Shown one piece after another: positions 11,452-33,266 of a stretch of DNA of 44,112 bases. Made by a program: the position numbers and the translations under genes. Each line of letters starts with the position of its first letter. Position 1 is the stretch's first letter. The notes beneath the pieces were generated by a model that saw only the letters and a list, made by a program, of their open reading frames with translations, was not told the origin of the DNA and did no database searches. This stretch comes from Acanthaster planci (lineage: Eukaryota > Echinodermata > Asteroidea > Valvatida > Acanthasteridae), in contig NW_019091675.1 in NCBI RefSeq assembly GCF_001949145.1, positions 10,303-54,414 on the forward strand. Direction: 5' to 3'.

Positions 11452-12907
11452 ACAAGATGCCACAATTTGGGTGATTTTTTCCCCTATGGTCTTTTTGGTG
11501 TATTTTACTGTTGTTTCAGGGCTTGAAGTCAGTCAACGGGCAAACTTTATGCACAAGTACATGTATTTTCACTGAGCCACATGTACATGTTCACCAGGGT
11601 TCATAATCCCATTGCGCAGTGTGCTCAGTGTCAACTTTTTAACACCAACCTGCTTGTACAGTACACACCTTGTTCACTGCACCAAACCATGGAAGAGTAG
11701 TGAACACAGGGCCAACAGAACATGTATGTAGGTGTCATGGTATAACCTACACAGGGACAGAGTCATTAGTGAATATACTGCATGCATATTGTACACATAT
11801 GAGAATATTTGGATGTACATGTACATGTAAGTTACGATACGGTTAACACATGCAATCCTGCTCCCATGTTTAGATGGTTCAGGTATAATTAAATTGTTCA
11901 GTTATTTAGTGTGGCTAGCTACACATTTCCTTCCGTAAAATATTTCAAGTTACATGTATGTCTTCTTCTTCCTATCATCTTTAGAAACAAAACCCACGTT
12001 CATTCATCAAAAATCTTGGTGGTCATCTAATGCACATTTGCAGTACAGCCTGATATCCAAATATAATACGTTCGACAAAATGAATACAACTGTTTTAATC
12101 TTCATGTAGATATTTACATGCAACTTTGCTTTATAAAGGACGGCATTTTCTAATCATTAAGACAGTTGCGTATAACAACTGCCTTCCCTAAAAATGACTG
12201 GAAATATTTATCATGGAATGTTGAAAGTATTGGGGTATGCTTGTCTCAAGAAGACAGCCATCTGCAATCAAAAATGAATGACCTATTTCCAACCCGAGTA
12301 CAGTAGTTGTTTCACTTCTTCCAGAAGTTAAATTCTTTTGGGCCAAATTGTGAAAAACAACACATACATAGACGTGTACTGCACTGTATCAAACCACAAT
12401 GTACATGTACAGATGCATTTTCAGACTCTTTGGACAGAGACTGGAAGAATTCCAGTGAATGCGTACAAAATAGGAACCCTCTGGTATGCAACATCTGCAA
12501 ATGATCCAACCTATTTGCATGTACATTTACATGTAAATGTATGAACCAAGCTGCATGTATGCGCATGCGAGGTAAAACTACAATAAACAAATTAAGGACT
12601 GTATGAATAAAGGCCACGAGGGGGGTTTATCTAAAAAACTTCATGTTCTGAATGAGATCCAAGTCCTGAACCTTGATACCACAGGCTTTCTTTTCACTTC
12701 CAATGATATGATGACTTTTAATCACATCTTACCAAACTTCTATAAAGGTCACTTGCATACTGCAGAGGTTATCTCAATTAACTTATCCTCTATCTTCTAA
12801 TCTAACACATTCACATACACAGCTTCTTTTTGTCCAGAACTATCAGAAAAATAGTAAAAAAATCTGATGTCCAAATATATAACGATGTATTGTTTATTTC
12901 CTAGCTC
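11452..12907. other. Non-coding DNA downstream of PDE6D, likely including its 3'UTR
   Basis: This stretch lies 3' of the PDE6D stop on the minus strand. A minus-strand AATAAA (plus TTTATT) is at 12893-12898, only about 10 bases past the stop, so it is probably not the functional signal. No other coding exon is supported. Confidence 0.4.
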
Positions 12908-22072
<9,165 letters not shown>

Positions 22073-22074
22073 TA

Positions 22075-22552
22075 CAGTCATTAGCAAAACTTTAAGACCA
22101 CCTTCAATTTTATTGGTATTTCTGTCACTTGGCCTGCATTACACTGTCTCACTGAATGATTACTTAACATGATTTTACAGTGGTACATAACATCAGTGTA
22201 GTGCTATATGTATATATGTACATGTACATGTACCAGTCTATACATGTACATTGTACATGTACCCATTTGAATGAATTTTTTTGCAAAGGCAGGTCTTGTA
22301 TGACATTTTGTCTGCAAGGCAACAGCGGTAAAAAAAAGCCAGTCTAAGCGATCAGAAATAAAGGAACGAACACAGAATATTAGACTGCCAACATGTCAAA
22401 TCATGGAAATGTGGTCAAAAATGTTCAACCAAGGTACCAAGGTTACACATTGAAAATAAACCTAAGTTGCCATGACTGATTGGTTTCAGTTTGGTTTTTT
22501 CTTCAGGTTAATGCATTTTCTATGGGTGGTCCTAAACCTTTGCAAATGACTG
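22075..22552. mobile_element. Tc1/mariner-type non-autonomous element, 478 bp
   Basis: The 28-bp ends match with four mismatches: CAGTCATTAGCAAAACTTTA at 22075 and, reverse complemented from 22552, CAGTCATTTGCAAAGGTTTA, both followed by the octamer shared as GACCACC. TA flanks both sides (22073-22074 and 22553-22554). Ends of the form CAGT...GCAAA...TTTA.GACCACC with TA duplication are typical of Tc1-like transposons. No transposase is visible inside. A 50-bp ACATGT patch (22213-22261) interrupts it. Confidence 0.85.
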
Positions 22553-23046
22553 TACTTTCAACATGGCAAAACTGCTTGAAACTATGCCTCGGCCTACCCC
22601 ATGTTGAGGAGACAATTTCTTGTGTCTAGAAACTTGGGACCTACTACTACCAGTAACTGTGGGGGGAAAAACCTTTCCGTACACTGACAAACAGATAAAT
22701 AATGCACATAACAGTTTTTGACTGCATGCCCATGAATTCACCACCACTCCGCTGGTAATTACACTGTACAGTGTAGGTTCAAATTAATTAGGTTTGGCAT
22801 GTCATTGATTTTGGGACATTGATGTCTGACACATGGTACACTGGGCTGGGATTATTACTGTTCGCTAACGATCCACGCATGAACGGTCATGTACAGTACT
22901 CCATGACCGATGCGTTGCATTGTATGAAAATAGTCCAAATGAGAGATCATCTGTCTGTTTGACAACAGAACAGAGGGCTTTTTTGCATGCTTTTGTACAT
23001 TTGAACAACTAAGTCATCATGACATCAAGTCCTTTTTTTGTATAAC
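22553..23046. other. Non-coding DNA
   Basis: No gene seen. A weak imperfect hairpin (CGCAT..CGGTCATG / CATGACCGATGCG) lies near 22876-22915. Confidence 0.5.
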
Positions 23047-23375
23047 ACCTCTTTCAAGTTTTCCACAAAGTTTCAACCAGATTGAACTGGAAATATACTG
23101 TAGGATCTTAAACAGTGTACCTTTGATGTCATGTGACTTCTCTCCTCACGATATCATCGTCACATGAGGTCAATATTAAAAGCACTCCCTTTTCAAGATA
23201 TCAGCAAGATTTGAACACAATTGGATATACACTTCAGGAGATATAGTAATTTAAATGATTACCTTAAATGTCAGGTAACTCGTCTTCTTATGGCATTGCC
23301 ATAACGTGAGGTTAATTTCTGTTTGTAAACCTTCCCTTCCCAACTACCTGCAAGGTTTCAAGCCAATCAGACATG
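23047..23375. repeat. Diverged direct repeats, period about 136-146 bp
   Basis: Three related units start near 23047, 23183 and 23329. Each has a pyrimidine-rich start (CCTCTTTCAAG, CTCCCTTTTCAAG, CTTCCCTTCCCAA), then a GCAAGRTTTCAA-like block and a CCAATTGG-like block. The first two also share a TGTCA..TGACT / CACGATAT / CACATGAGGTCAAT section. This looks like an old tandem repeat. Confidence 0.6.
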
Positions 23376-23832
23376 TACAATAATAATTACCTGTACATGT
23401 ACAATATAAAACATTATAGTTATTGCGGAAAAGGCACAGAGTAGACATTTTAAATATTTGTCCATTTTGGCGTTCCATACAATGCGATCTGCTCTCCCCA
23501 CCACGTGCTCAGCAATTTGCCAGGTCCCGAGTATATGCCCTACACACTGTGCGCCATCTATGTTACAGGCAGCTATTGGGCGTCCACGCACAGAGTAGCC
23601 AATGCACAGTATGGGTATGTGATTGGGATTTTCGAGCTGGCAACTTATATTGTAAGGGGGTTTTTGTCGATGGGGCTTCATGCGTGTGAAAAATTACACC
23701 AGTTATGCACTTCATGCAGCTGACTCCAAAGTTTTAGCTGTCATCTCATGCACATTCACACTTATATCTCTTATCGTAGATTTTTTACCAAATTTTGAAG
23801 AATAAAAGACATTTTTATTATAACTTCCGGTC

Positions 23833-24467
23833 TGATGACGTCATCAGCTCCAAACTTCACACGTGTTGACTGGGTAAAGATGGTCATCTACATCAATTTT
23901 CAGGCGATTCGGACAAACTTCGCCACAGACATCTATTCCAAATTCATTTTTCAGAATTTTTAACCTGTCGCTAGAGGGCGCTAGACAATTAGGTGACATC
24001 ATCAGTCGATGATTTGAAGAATACTATACCCCAACAGACTAACACTGTTGAAAACAACTCGATACCTTTTGCCACTTTTAAACAATAAGACCACTTCCAG
24101 TTTCCACCGGAAGGAAGGGTCGTGTGATTTGACCAACACGAGATGAATTCAAGACCACATTTTATCCTGCCACTTGCTTCAACCGAATGCTGCGGGAGGC
24201 CACGGTTGGTTTTATATGGATTTTTATAAATTCAACGGAATATTTAAATATTCAAAATTTAATAACAAATCATTTGATGATGTCATCATGACGTAAATAT
24301 TTCAGTATTATCTTCGTTTTTATAGTTAGTGTTTGCCATAACTTTGAAGACGATCAATGATTACTAAGGTACCAAATTAGAGCCTCGAAAAACGTGTACA
24401 AAGTCAATGGGCTAAAATAAATATGTAAAAATCAATAATAAATCACTGGATGACGTCATCATGACGT
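23833..24467. repeat. Repeat cluster with TGACGTCA palindromes and a CTCF-like site
   Basis: TGATGACGTCATCA, a perfect 14-bp palindrome, is at 23833-23846. Two 34-bp direct repeats, each reading AATAA.AAATC.. then GATG.YGTCATCATGACGT, are at 24261-24294 and 24434-24467, 173 bp apart. TGACGTCA is the CREB/ATF octamer. GCTAGAGGGCGCTAG near 23969-23984 resembles the CTCF core. The block could be a decayed transposon as well as regulatory DNA. Confidence 0.5.
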
Positions 24468-27400
24468 CCTGTTTCTAGGACCATCTATGCATAAGGCAGG
24501 TTCCTCAAAATACGGACCATTAGATAATGTTCAACTTTGGGGGTTCATTTTTCCTGAAGTGAACAGCAGTGAATTAATTCCCAATGTCTGATGTAATGAG
24601 GGAAGTCATGGCTGATATCTGGAACAATGATGACCGTGTCAACCTTTCAACTTACTTGGAGTTAATTAATTAAAGTCTCGAACGTTAGCAATTTTGAGGG
24701 ACATGAATTCCCTGTCAAAGTCCGAGCCAATAGAATTTACTGAGGAGTGATAATCCCTGAGGTTATTTTACACAGATTTATTTGTGGTGAAAGGTGATAA
24801 TATTTACACATATTAAAACCATAATCACGATATTAAAAAGTACCTCTCACAATTAATTGGGTCCTGAAGTCGGCAGTCGCGAATGTCGTTCGATTCTGTC
24901 ATTAGTGTAAAAAAAATCGACCGCAAAAAAGCGAGTAAAATCCATATATCGATGTACAATGCAAGCTTTAACCCTAACCAGCAAAAATATTTTTTGGCTT
25001 ACACTACACAGTACTACAAAATACTAAGTAATAGTCTAAGCCTGAAGGATCTAGCGCTACAAATTACTACTTCAGGCTAGGTTCCTTCCATTGTTACTCG
25101 TACAGAGCACTGTATGGTACATTGTCTTATCTATTGTATCTTATGGACTGTCTTAAAATATTCATGTCAATGCAATTTTCACAAATGGAGTACAATAAAT
25201 TTCAAGTGTGATGTAAACATTTTCTACTGAGGTTTAGAGGGCAGGGCCCACAAAACAGCAATGTAAATGTACATGTACAGTACTGTACATCAAGCAGAAA
25301 ATACTAATGAACATCCATAGTACATCACGTATTTTACCCATGATGCAGTTAGCAGTTTCGGTTAATCTCTCATTATGAATTCCTCTTTGAGCAAACTGTC
25401 CCGTAAACTTGTAATATGATTTATCAATGAACTGGTTTGCTCGCTTGAAAACAGGATGCATGCACTTCAAACAACATGGCTCCTAAACATGTACCATGCA
25501 TACATGTACATGTACATACATGTACTTGTACATGTATTTTCTGTACTTTTGAGAACAATCACACATCGCCAGAGTGACTAGGAGAAATTCATCACAAGGA
25601 CGCTTTAAACTCTGTGTAGTGAAAAAGATTGCCGTGACCATAGCTACATGTACATGTATGTACTTGTTCAACTGGTACCGTACACTTCACAATACACCTA
25701 CTGTACATGTAACAGGACTGTTGGATTTAGTTTGGTTTGAGATGCTACAGTGTACTAACTCACACATGTACATATAACTGGAGAAAAAATGTGAAGGTGG
25801 TTACAGGTGCATGTACATTTACAAAAAATACAATTCACATGGCGTACGGGTAACAAATCATTCTTAACGACATTTTATTTCCATATTCTAAACTGATTAT
25901 CTTGTCAAGTAAGAACATCCAATCTGTGCATTGGCACATCTACATGTATTTTATGATACCAGTACAAGTTTGAATCAGTCCTTGCCTACATGTAGGCCTA
26001 AGTCCGGAATGTTATCTGGGATTTCCCTCCCAGCTCTAAAATTGAACATTCGTCCACTTGGTTTTTGCTTACAACATTTTTGTACATGTATGGTACTGTG
26101 GGTTCTTTTTAATGAATCCTGATGTGGTTTCCATTACCAGATATACATGTGTACACTTGTACTGAACTTGCAAATACAGTGGTACATGTACATGTAACTA
26201 CATGTATGCATGGCATACCGTACATTTGTTGTCAAGTCTCATTTCCACATTAACGTAAGGTCATTCAGATAAAAAGTCTGTGACAATGCCTAACCACATG
26301 GAAATGCTTTATCACAACTGATGCAAGCAGAGACTCAAATAGTGGAGAACATTGGATCATATCTAAGGTTTTTTTTTTTGGCAGTCTGCGTCCAGTTGGC
26401 AAAGTAGGCTAACATGCAGGCTAGCATGACAGACACATGTAGCCAAGAGCTCTCCATGCATCATTGTAAAGACGAATCACATAAAACTAGTAAAGTGTGA
26501 AATGTGCAAGTACATGCACAAAATTGAATGAGTAATTAAATTCAATGCAACAATATCAGAGATGAAGGACAGAGTACTGGTGGGCTGCACTGTGTCAGAT
26601 TCTTGCCTACAATCCACCTGTATGGATCAAGCACATAAACTACTAAAACAAGCCTATACTTTTTCAAGTTCACAGCCGTTTTTATTCACTTCCTGCGGGA
26701 CATTATCATTTTTGAATGCATAAACCACCCCTCACATACATGCACAGCTCTGTGCATAGCCTTAGCTACAGTACATGTACAGTGTATATGAGGACTTAAT
26801 TCAAATGGTAGCGGTAATGATTGCTTCTTTAAAAACGTCAGCCCCTTAATCCACGCTCCCTCAGAGTCAGACAGCTACCGGTAGATTACATTGAATGATT
26901 GTCTGTCTCCACTCCGACTTCCTGTCAGCTCATTCAGCCCCTTTGGAAGGGAAGGGAGGAGGGGACACTTGAGAAACTCGTGAGTGCAGTGATCCAGTGG
27001 ATATGACTGATGAGGGCTTGTTCAGGAGGGGGGGAGGGAGATAAACTGTGTAGTAGACGATGAGGGCCCAGAGTGGCGTGTATGCCGGTGTACCACTGTC
27101 TGCCCACATGAAGGACACGCGAGAACAGGACAGAAACGTGCGCACGCTAAATGGCAACGTAAATGCGTGATCAGGCAGTATTTTCCAACTGGGGCCAGAT
27201 GTTGAAAATGTAACATACATGTACATGTGTGTATGCAGTATAAATTGATTTGGCTTTAGAAGACAAAACGCTCAGACAATCTGGCATACATGCTGCATTA
27301 AAGTACATGTACATGTACAAGGGTATGTACATGTAGATTTGATTCAATGTGAAGGGTGGAGAGTGATCACAGCAAGGCATCTTGCTCAGGAACACAAGCA

Positions 27401-28570
27401 CCAGGACATCCCAAATTGCCATCGACTGTAGGCCTACGTGTACAGTACCATACCGGGACATGCACATTACATGTATCCAACAGTGCTTGGACAGGTGACT
27501 TCATTTCACTCAAGAAAAGTGCTTGGCAAAAGCAACTCCCTGAAATTGATCCCGAATCTTCAGGCTTTAACTCATCTTTAACCGCACATTTCACACAAAA
27601 TCGCTTCTGGCCAGATACTGAATGAAGTAAATACTGTACAGCCTACAACTGCAACACTGCCAACATCAAGGGGAACCTACATGCACAGTACATGTAAACC
27701 CATAGTTCACCCCTTATTCTCCCCTGCCCCATCCTCAATATATTTTAAACATTGTAAAATGCCAGCTAAAACACATTAGGGATATAGGCATGTGAATGAA
27801 ATAGCGTGCATTTGTTGATCCTACAATCTTGACAGTCCACCATGGAATTCAAACACAACTAACATGTACTTTGGTGACAAGATAAATCATCAGCAGAGAT
27901 AGCTTACATAGTTTACGAGCTTGCTTCATGATGCACTAGTTATCACAGTAAAAGAAGACAAAGGGAGATTACACTCACATCCATTTAATTTGGGGGGCAT
28001 GGAAAAACGCTTATAATGTACCATGTTGGTCAAGTTAATGCAGGTTTTCTTCCTTGTCATTCTGTTCACAAATGATGCAAGATATGAGGTGGAGAGAACC
28101 CTCCCCCCCCTGCCTTTGTGTTGGTCATTGCTTGATCGGAATCTCAGGAACTTCTAGGGGTGATGTGTCAGGTAACTATAGTCTAGAGTGCGTATAGGGA
28201 TTGGACATGTGCGGGGGGTACCCATCAGCCCAATATCATGCACGGTATCTCTGTTCAAGTTGATTCTCTTTTCATTTTTACAATCTTTTTTGGACTTTTT
28301 TTGTATTTTTGTTATTAATTTGTAGATATACAAACGGTAGCTTAAAGGCTTCAACAGTCTGTAAGATAATTTCACAACTCATCAGTTGAAGTCCAAAGAT
28401 CAAACTTGGTCAGTTACATGTATCAGAGATCATTTTTACCCTACGCGGCCCAAATATGGAAATCTCCTTCCTGTCCATACACCTGCCATCAAACAAATCA
28501 TCTTCGGCAGGGAGGAAAATCGCTACCTACATACATGTACATGTACATGTAGGCAGCAAGCTATCAGCAG
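24468..28570. other. Non-coding DNA with scattered microsatellites
   Basis: No supported exon. ACATGT patches occur at 25501-25537 and 27302-27335, among others. Short ORFs have no recognisable domains. Confidence 0.45.
25501..25537. repeat. ACATGT-type palindromic microsatellite
   Basis: Tandem TACATG units with minor interruptions. Confidence 0.85.
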
Positions 28571-28574
28571 TCTC

Positions 28575-28915
28575 TGTCAGGCTTATGGTCTAATGGTTAG
28601 GGTTTATGACTCACAAACACTGGGTTGGGGGTTTGAAGCCAACTGCTGATTATATATGTACATGTATGTTGTGATCTTGGGCAAGTCACTCCTACTTGCT
28701 TCCCTCCCACCCTCCCCCGAGGTATAATTGGGTACCCATAAGAGGGTGGTTGTGTTCGATTAGCCGTTTGCACCTGAAGTGGCAGCATCAAGCTGTATAT
28801 ACTCTACAAGGAGATGATATAGTTTTAGGAATGTTTACCGGTACCGCCAGAGAATCTGGGATAATAATAAGCACCTTGTATGGTAATTTGGTACCATATA
28901 AATATAGTCCCTATT
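28575..28915 (+). mobile_element. tRNA-derived CORE-SINE
   Basis: A Pol III A box (TGGTCTAATGG, 28586-28596) and B box (GGTTTGAAGCC, 28630-28640) form a tRNA-like head. Downstream is GATCTTGGGCAAGTCACT (28673-28690), the CORE hallmark shared with mammalian MIR and other CORE-SINEs, followed by a TATAATTGGGTACCC block (like the MIR TGTAAAATGGG). The tail includes GATAATAATAAGCACC and GGTACCATATAAATA. A short ACATGT insertion separates head and core. Exact ends were not fixed. Confidence 0.85.
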
Positions 28916-30603
28916 TTCATTTGGTGTACAGTATTCTTCCTTGCATAAAAAAAGCAAACAAATGCTTCAAATGATTCCACTATGGATCCTGTGTCTTCAG
29001 AAGCTTCAGTCCTTTCTGCATTGCCATAAAGTTACCTTTCTGCATTACCAGGACCAAAACATTATGAGTGGGAATTTTGATTGTTGTTTTAAGGTTTTAG
29101 TAACCATTACCAATGTCAGAACTCTCTCTCACCCTGACAAGATTCCCAATGTGCTTAGAAATATCATGAGTCATCCCACTGCCACAAGGCTTCCGACAGA
29201 TCTGAGAATAGGTTAGCAGTATTATAAATGCATATGTACGTACATGTACAGGTACAGTACATGCATGCATACATGTACATGTAAATGTACACGGAAATTT
29301 GTCTGAAATAAAGCATCCAAAGTACAGCTCTAGAAAAAATTAAACAAGGCAAATGCCTATTAGGCAACACACTTCTGGTTAAATTACATGTACGTGTATA
29401 AAGCCAGCTTCATTTTTCTGTCAAAAGCAGTGTTCCCCCACTTCTGTCTGCAGGTTTCTCATCCTAATGTTTTACCAGAATTACAGAAATTGAGGAAGTA
29501 CAAGTACATGTACTTTGGTTTTGAGATCTATCCAAATCTCAACCACAATACTGCTACATGTACCGCAACATGCTTGACAACTTGTGCTATCTTGCCAATT
29601 GTTTCATGATATCCATCACTGTTGTCATAACATCAATACTGCAGGGTGACCAAAGTATTATTTACATCCTCACCATAACGGCGAAACCTGAAGTGAAACT
29701 CAATTCCACAAGTGAGTTTATTATTGTGGAAGGATCCATATGTCTCAGTGTCAAGTGGGCATGCAGATATGTCATGCCAATGAGAAGATTGCCTTGGCAA
29801 CAAAGTCTCTTTTGTCAAGTGGAAAACATATGGATCCCAAACTGTCCACGGAGAAAAGTGATTAGTGCCATGCCTGTGTAATGTGTGGTGTCATTGTTTA
29901 TAGTATGCTGGATCAAGTAAGTTAAATTGAAACCTGCCACATATGGATGCAGGCCACACACCAGCATGCATGTATGCAACATGTATTAGAAATGGCCTTT
30001 GTGAACAATACTGTACCAGTACTTGCATATTGCAGTTGACATTTGGTCTTTTAATTTAACTTCATGGTCTAATGCATATAGTGGTTACTTTTCACATCGG
30101 GGATGCCCACAATACTTATATTTATCCATATCATGTCTGTCAGTAACTTATTGGTATCTAGTTTGACAGTGCGTTACACTCTATGAAATACAGAGTGCGC
30201 GCATGGTTGACTACTGCAAAATTTTTGACACCATTTTTATCTGTTGGAAAATCCCTGAACGTGTAGTGTTTAGTGACCGCTCAGGCCCAATTTCATGGCA
30301 CTACTAAGCACACGATTTTATGCTAACAGAAACTCCATGTATTTCATGAAGACTGTAAGCAGAAAAGCACAGTAAATGAGGCACCCTTTCCTTACAAGAA
30401 ACAATTTGCTTAACATACATGTACATGTACATGCAGTGCCAAAACAATGGAAATCTCTATACGTTAGCAACATTAAGCACAACTACATCAAGCACTGCCA
30501 TGAAATAGCACTTAAGGTGAGTGAAATTTTCCGCTACAGTACGCATGACTTTTCCTCTGTTAAACAACTCCCTTAAATTGGACCCTGGTCCGGCAATGCC
30601 GGC
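28916..30603. other. Non-coding DNA
   Basis: No exon supported. An ACATGT/TACGTA patch lies at 29237-29290. Confidence 0.45.
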
Positions 30604-30760
30604 AATTCACAATAGCATGCCTCCGAGAGTTTGTAATGCATTGGCCAATCACAATGCACGAAATCTGTCGACCCAATGCGCGTTTGGAAAGGGTCCACAG
30701 ATTTGGCGCATTGTGATTGGCAACGCGTTGCAAACTCTTGCAGGTGCGCTATTGTGAATC
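30604..30760. mobile_element. Foldback (palindromic) MITE, about 157 bp
   Basis: Arm 30604-30674 (AATTCACAATAGC ... GAGAGTTTGTAATGCATTGG ... AATCTGTCGACCC) pairs with 30691-30760 (GGGTCCACAGATTTGGCGCA ... CAAACTCTTGCAGG ... CTATTGTGAATC). Arms are about 70 bp at roughly 80% identity, and the loop is only about 16 bases. It is more CpG-rich than its surroundings. Such near-complete palindromes are typical of small foldback MITEs. Confidence 0.85.
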
Positions 30761-33092
30761 ACCCGTATTGTGAAACTACAAATTATACAAGCAACACTAT
30801 ATTCCAAACATCCAATCAAAGCACCTTCCTTAAAAACAACAACAAAATGAAAAGCAAGTTCATTCCAGCTTTTGCTGCATGAACATGCACAATAACAAGG
30901 TCCTCAGCATGGTACAGTGTACCGGTACCTGTATGTACATGTACATGTAGGCACACCTAACATCTTGAAGCTTTCATCTGCTTCTTAATTCCCTACCCAC
31001 TCCATTCCTCACTCCCCTGAGGCATTCGAAGTTCCAGATTCCAAACCCATTTCTCAGACTTTTGGTTTGTTCTCAGTTTTGTTTGTTTTGCCTTGAATTT
31101 TTATTCTTGAAGGAGGAAAAGCAGATCCCTCCAATCTACTGCCACATAGAGCCTGAAAATACGGATCCCGGTGATTTATTTTAATGCCAGTGAGGATTGT
31201 CAAGAAAGTAGGCCAAGTAAAGTCTTTGAGACTCAGACACTGGATGTCCCAGTTTCAAGGCAATTACGCTGCACAACACAATAAATGCCTATTAGTACTA
31301 ATGCTGTGCATGTACATGTACAATGTACATGTATCTTCAGCTCTGATTCAACTGTTGCGCTGTGCTTTCACACCTATTCCGTCACTGTATAAAATACATG
31401 TAAGTAATGAAAGTTTCACAGTTGTGCAACGGGAAGCATTTAATGTCATGTGGTGAAAGATTGATTGCTTTATTCCACTTGTCTTTGCCATTCATTTTGT
31501 CACCTCATAATATTGTTCTGACCATGGCACTCATGAGCATTCAATATTTACATGTTGTCACCTATGGCAACTGCAACAGGCTCACACACTGCCTCAGCCT
31601 TGAATGCACCCAGGGCACAGGGAAAAACATGTACATGTACTGTACACGTATATATGTGTGCATTTCATGGTTAAAAGCAGAAAAGGCTGTTTGGCAAAAT
31701 AAGATGGAGCTTAGAAGCAATAACAATGAAGCAATGTGCCCAAAGAGGCATTTCAATATGTACAGTATACATGTACATGTATGTACATGTAGCGGGCAAT
31801 TTTTTTTTTCTGTTAAGCTACAGTACATATGTACCGGTATGTACATGTATGTAAATTGTGTACATGTACATGTACCGGTACACAAATCAACTTTTTATGA
31901 AAGTTACTGGTAGTTAACAATGAGTGAGTAGCAGGCAGAGATGCTGCGTCACTGTACCGCAGAATGGAAACCTCTGATCCAGGTGAATGATCTGTCCCTA
32001 CCAACTGCAAATCTCCAGGGGCTTTGCCAAAAAACACTCTCCTATTCTGTCTGATGTGCCGTACATGTACATGTACTTTACCTGTAAGGGAAGGTGATCT
32101 GGAAAGTGTAATTTCTGCAGTGGTAAACCCCGAGCGACTGAACAATAAATGGAATTACAATACATGTGACGTTCCACCTCCAATGAAACACTGAAATGGA
32201 TCTTTTCACAAGGGCTTTTGTTTTTTTACAGGGGATGTAAAATTGTCATTAGTGGTGATGTGCAGTTGTATTTGGACTGAATGAGTAAAAAACCGATAAA
32301 ACCCTTTAGGGGAGAGGACGCTACACTTGAGAACTGACCCCACTAATTGTGTTTCACAAAAGCTGCATACTGTACGTATTATTTTTTACCATCAAAGTCG
32401 TTAATGCAGTGTCTAGTGTACACATGTACATATGTACAATGTATGTGCATTGTACATATACATGTATAATGCTAGGCATATTATGAATATTATCTTACAT
32501 GTACAGGTTGAACATCAGCAAAGGGAAAATTCTGCTTTTCTCTGCCTTGACGCCAGAAATGGTACAATTCAAGTTAATTTCTGCATAGATGTTCACGTTT
32601 TTGTTAATGATGTTGAACATGGTACTTTACCATGCAATATATGTTTTTCATTTCAACCTAAGATACATGTGCATGTACAGTACATGTACAGGTACGTGTA
32701 CTCGGTACTTCACTGTTTGTACATGTATGTACATGTAAATCAGCTGCAACAATGTGATGGTTTTTTGTTTTTATTGTTTGTTTTTTTCAAAATCAGAACT
32801 AATCACTTAATATGTAACCAATGTTTGAATGGCATACTTCATCCACGCACATGTATGTGTACACATGTACATACACCTACCGTACATGTTCGGTAACTGG
32901 TTTGTAATGGCAGTGATGATCAAAATATACACACTGTACTCAACTGATGCACACATGCACTCCTACGACAAGTACATAAGCACCTACCATACTGTTATAG
33001 AATCAGTTTACAAAACAACATGACCTATGTAATAAATAGAACTTTAAAAGTCTATACGTACTTGTACTGGCCATCAGGTGAAAATTATGTAC
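30761..33092. other. Non-coding DNA rich in ACATGT/ACCGGT patches
   Basis: No exon supported. The strongest patch is 31822-31883, where TACATATGTACCGGTA and TACATGTACATGTACCGGTA alternate. ORFs through these patches give Cys/His/Tyr/Met-rich nonsense translations. Confidence 0.5.
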
Positions 33093-33266
33093 ATGTATGT
33101 GTGGAACAACTGACATGTATGAGTGGAACAACTGATATGTATGTGAGAAACAATTGACATGTATGTGTGGAACAACTGATATGTATGTGTGGAACAACTG
33201 ATATGTATGTGTGGAACAACTGATATGTATGTGTGGAACAACTGATATGTATGTGTGGAACAACTG
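33093..33266. repeat. 22-bp minisatellite, about 7.9 copies
   Basis: The unit ATGTATGTGTGGAACAACTG plus AT/AC repeats at 33093, 33115, 33137, 33159, 33181, 33203, 33225 and 33247 (last unit partial). The third unit is the most diverged. The array is open in several frames on the minus strand only because 22 bp repeats in all three phases. Confidence 0.97.

Noticed and set aside
10434-11526. Open frames of 329-352 codons on both strands
   Set aside because: They consist almost entirely of translated N and satellite sequence at the assembly gap.
31407-31913. 168-codon plus-strand ORF
   Set aside because: Much of it runs through ACATGT/ACCGGT repeats, giving Cys/His/Val/Tyr-rich translation. 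No domain seen.
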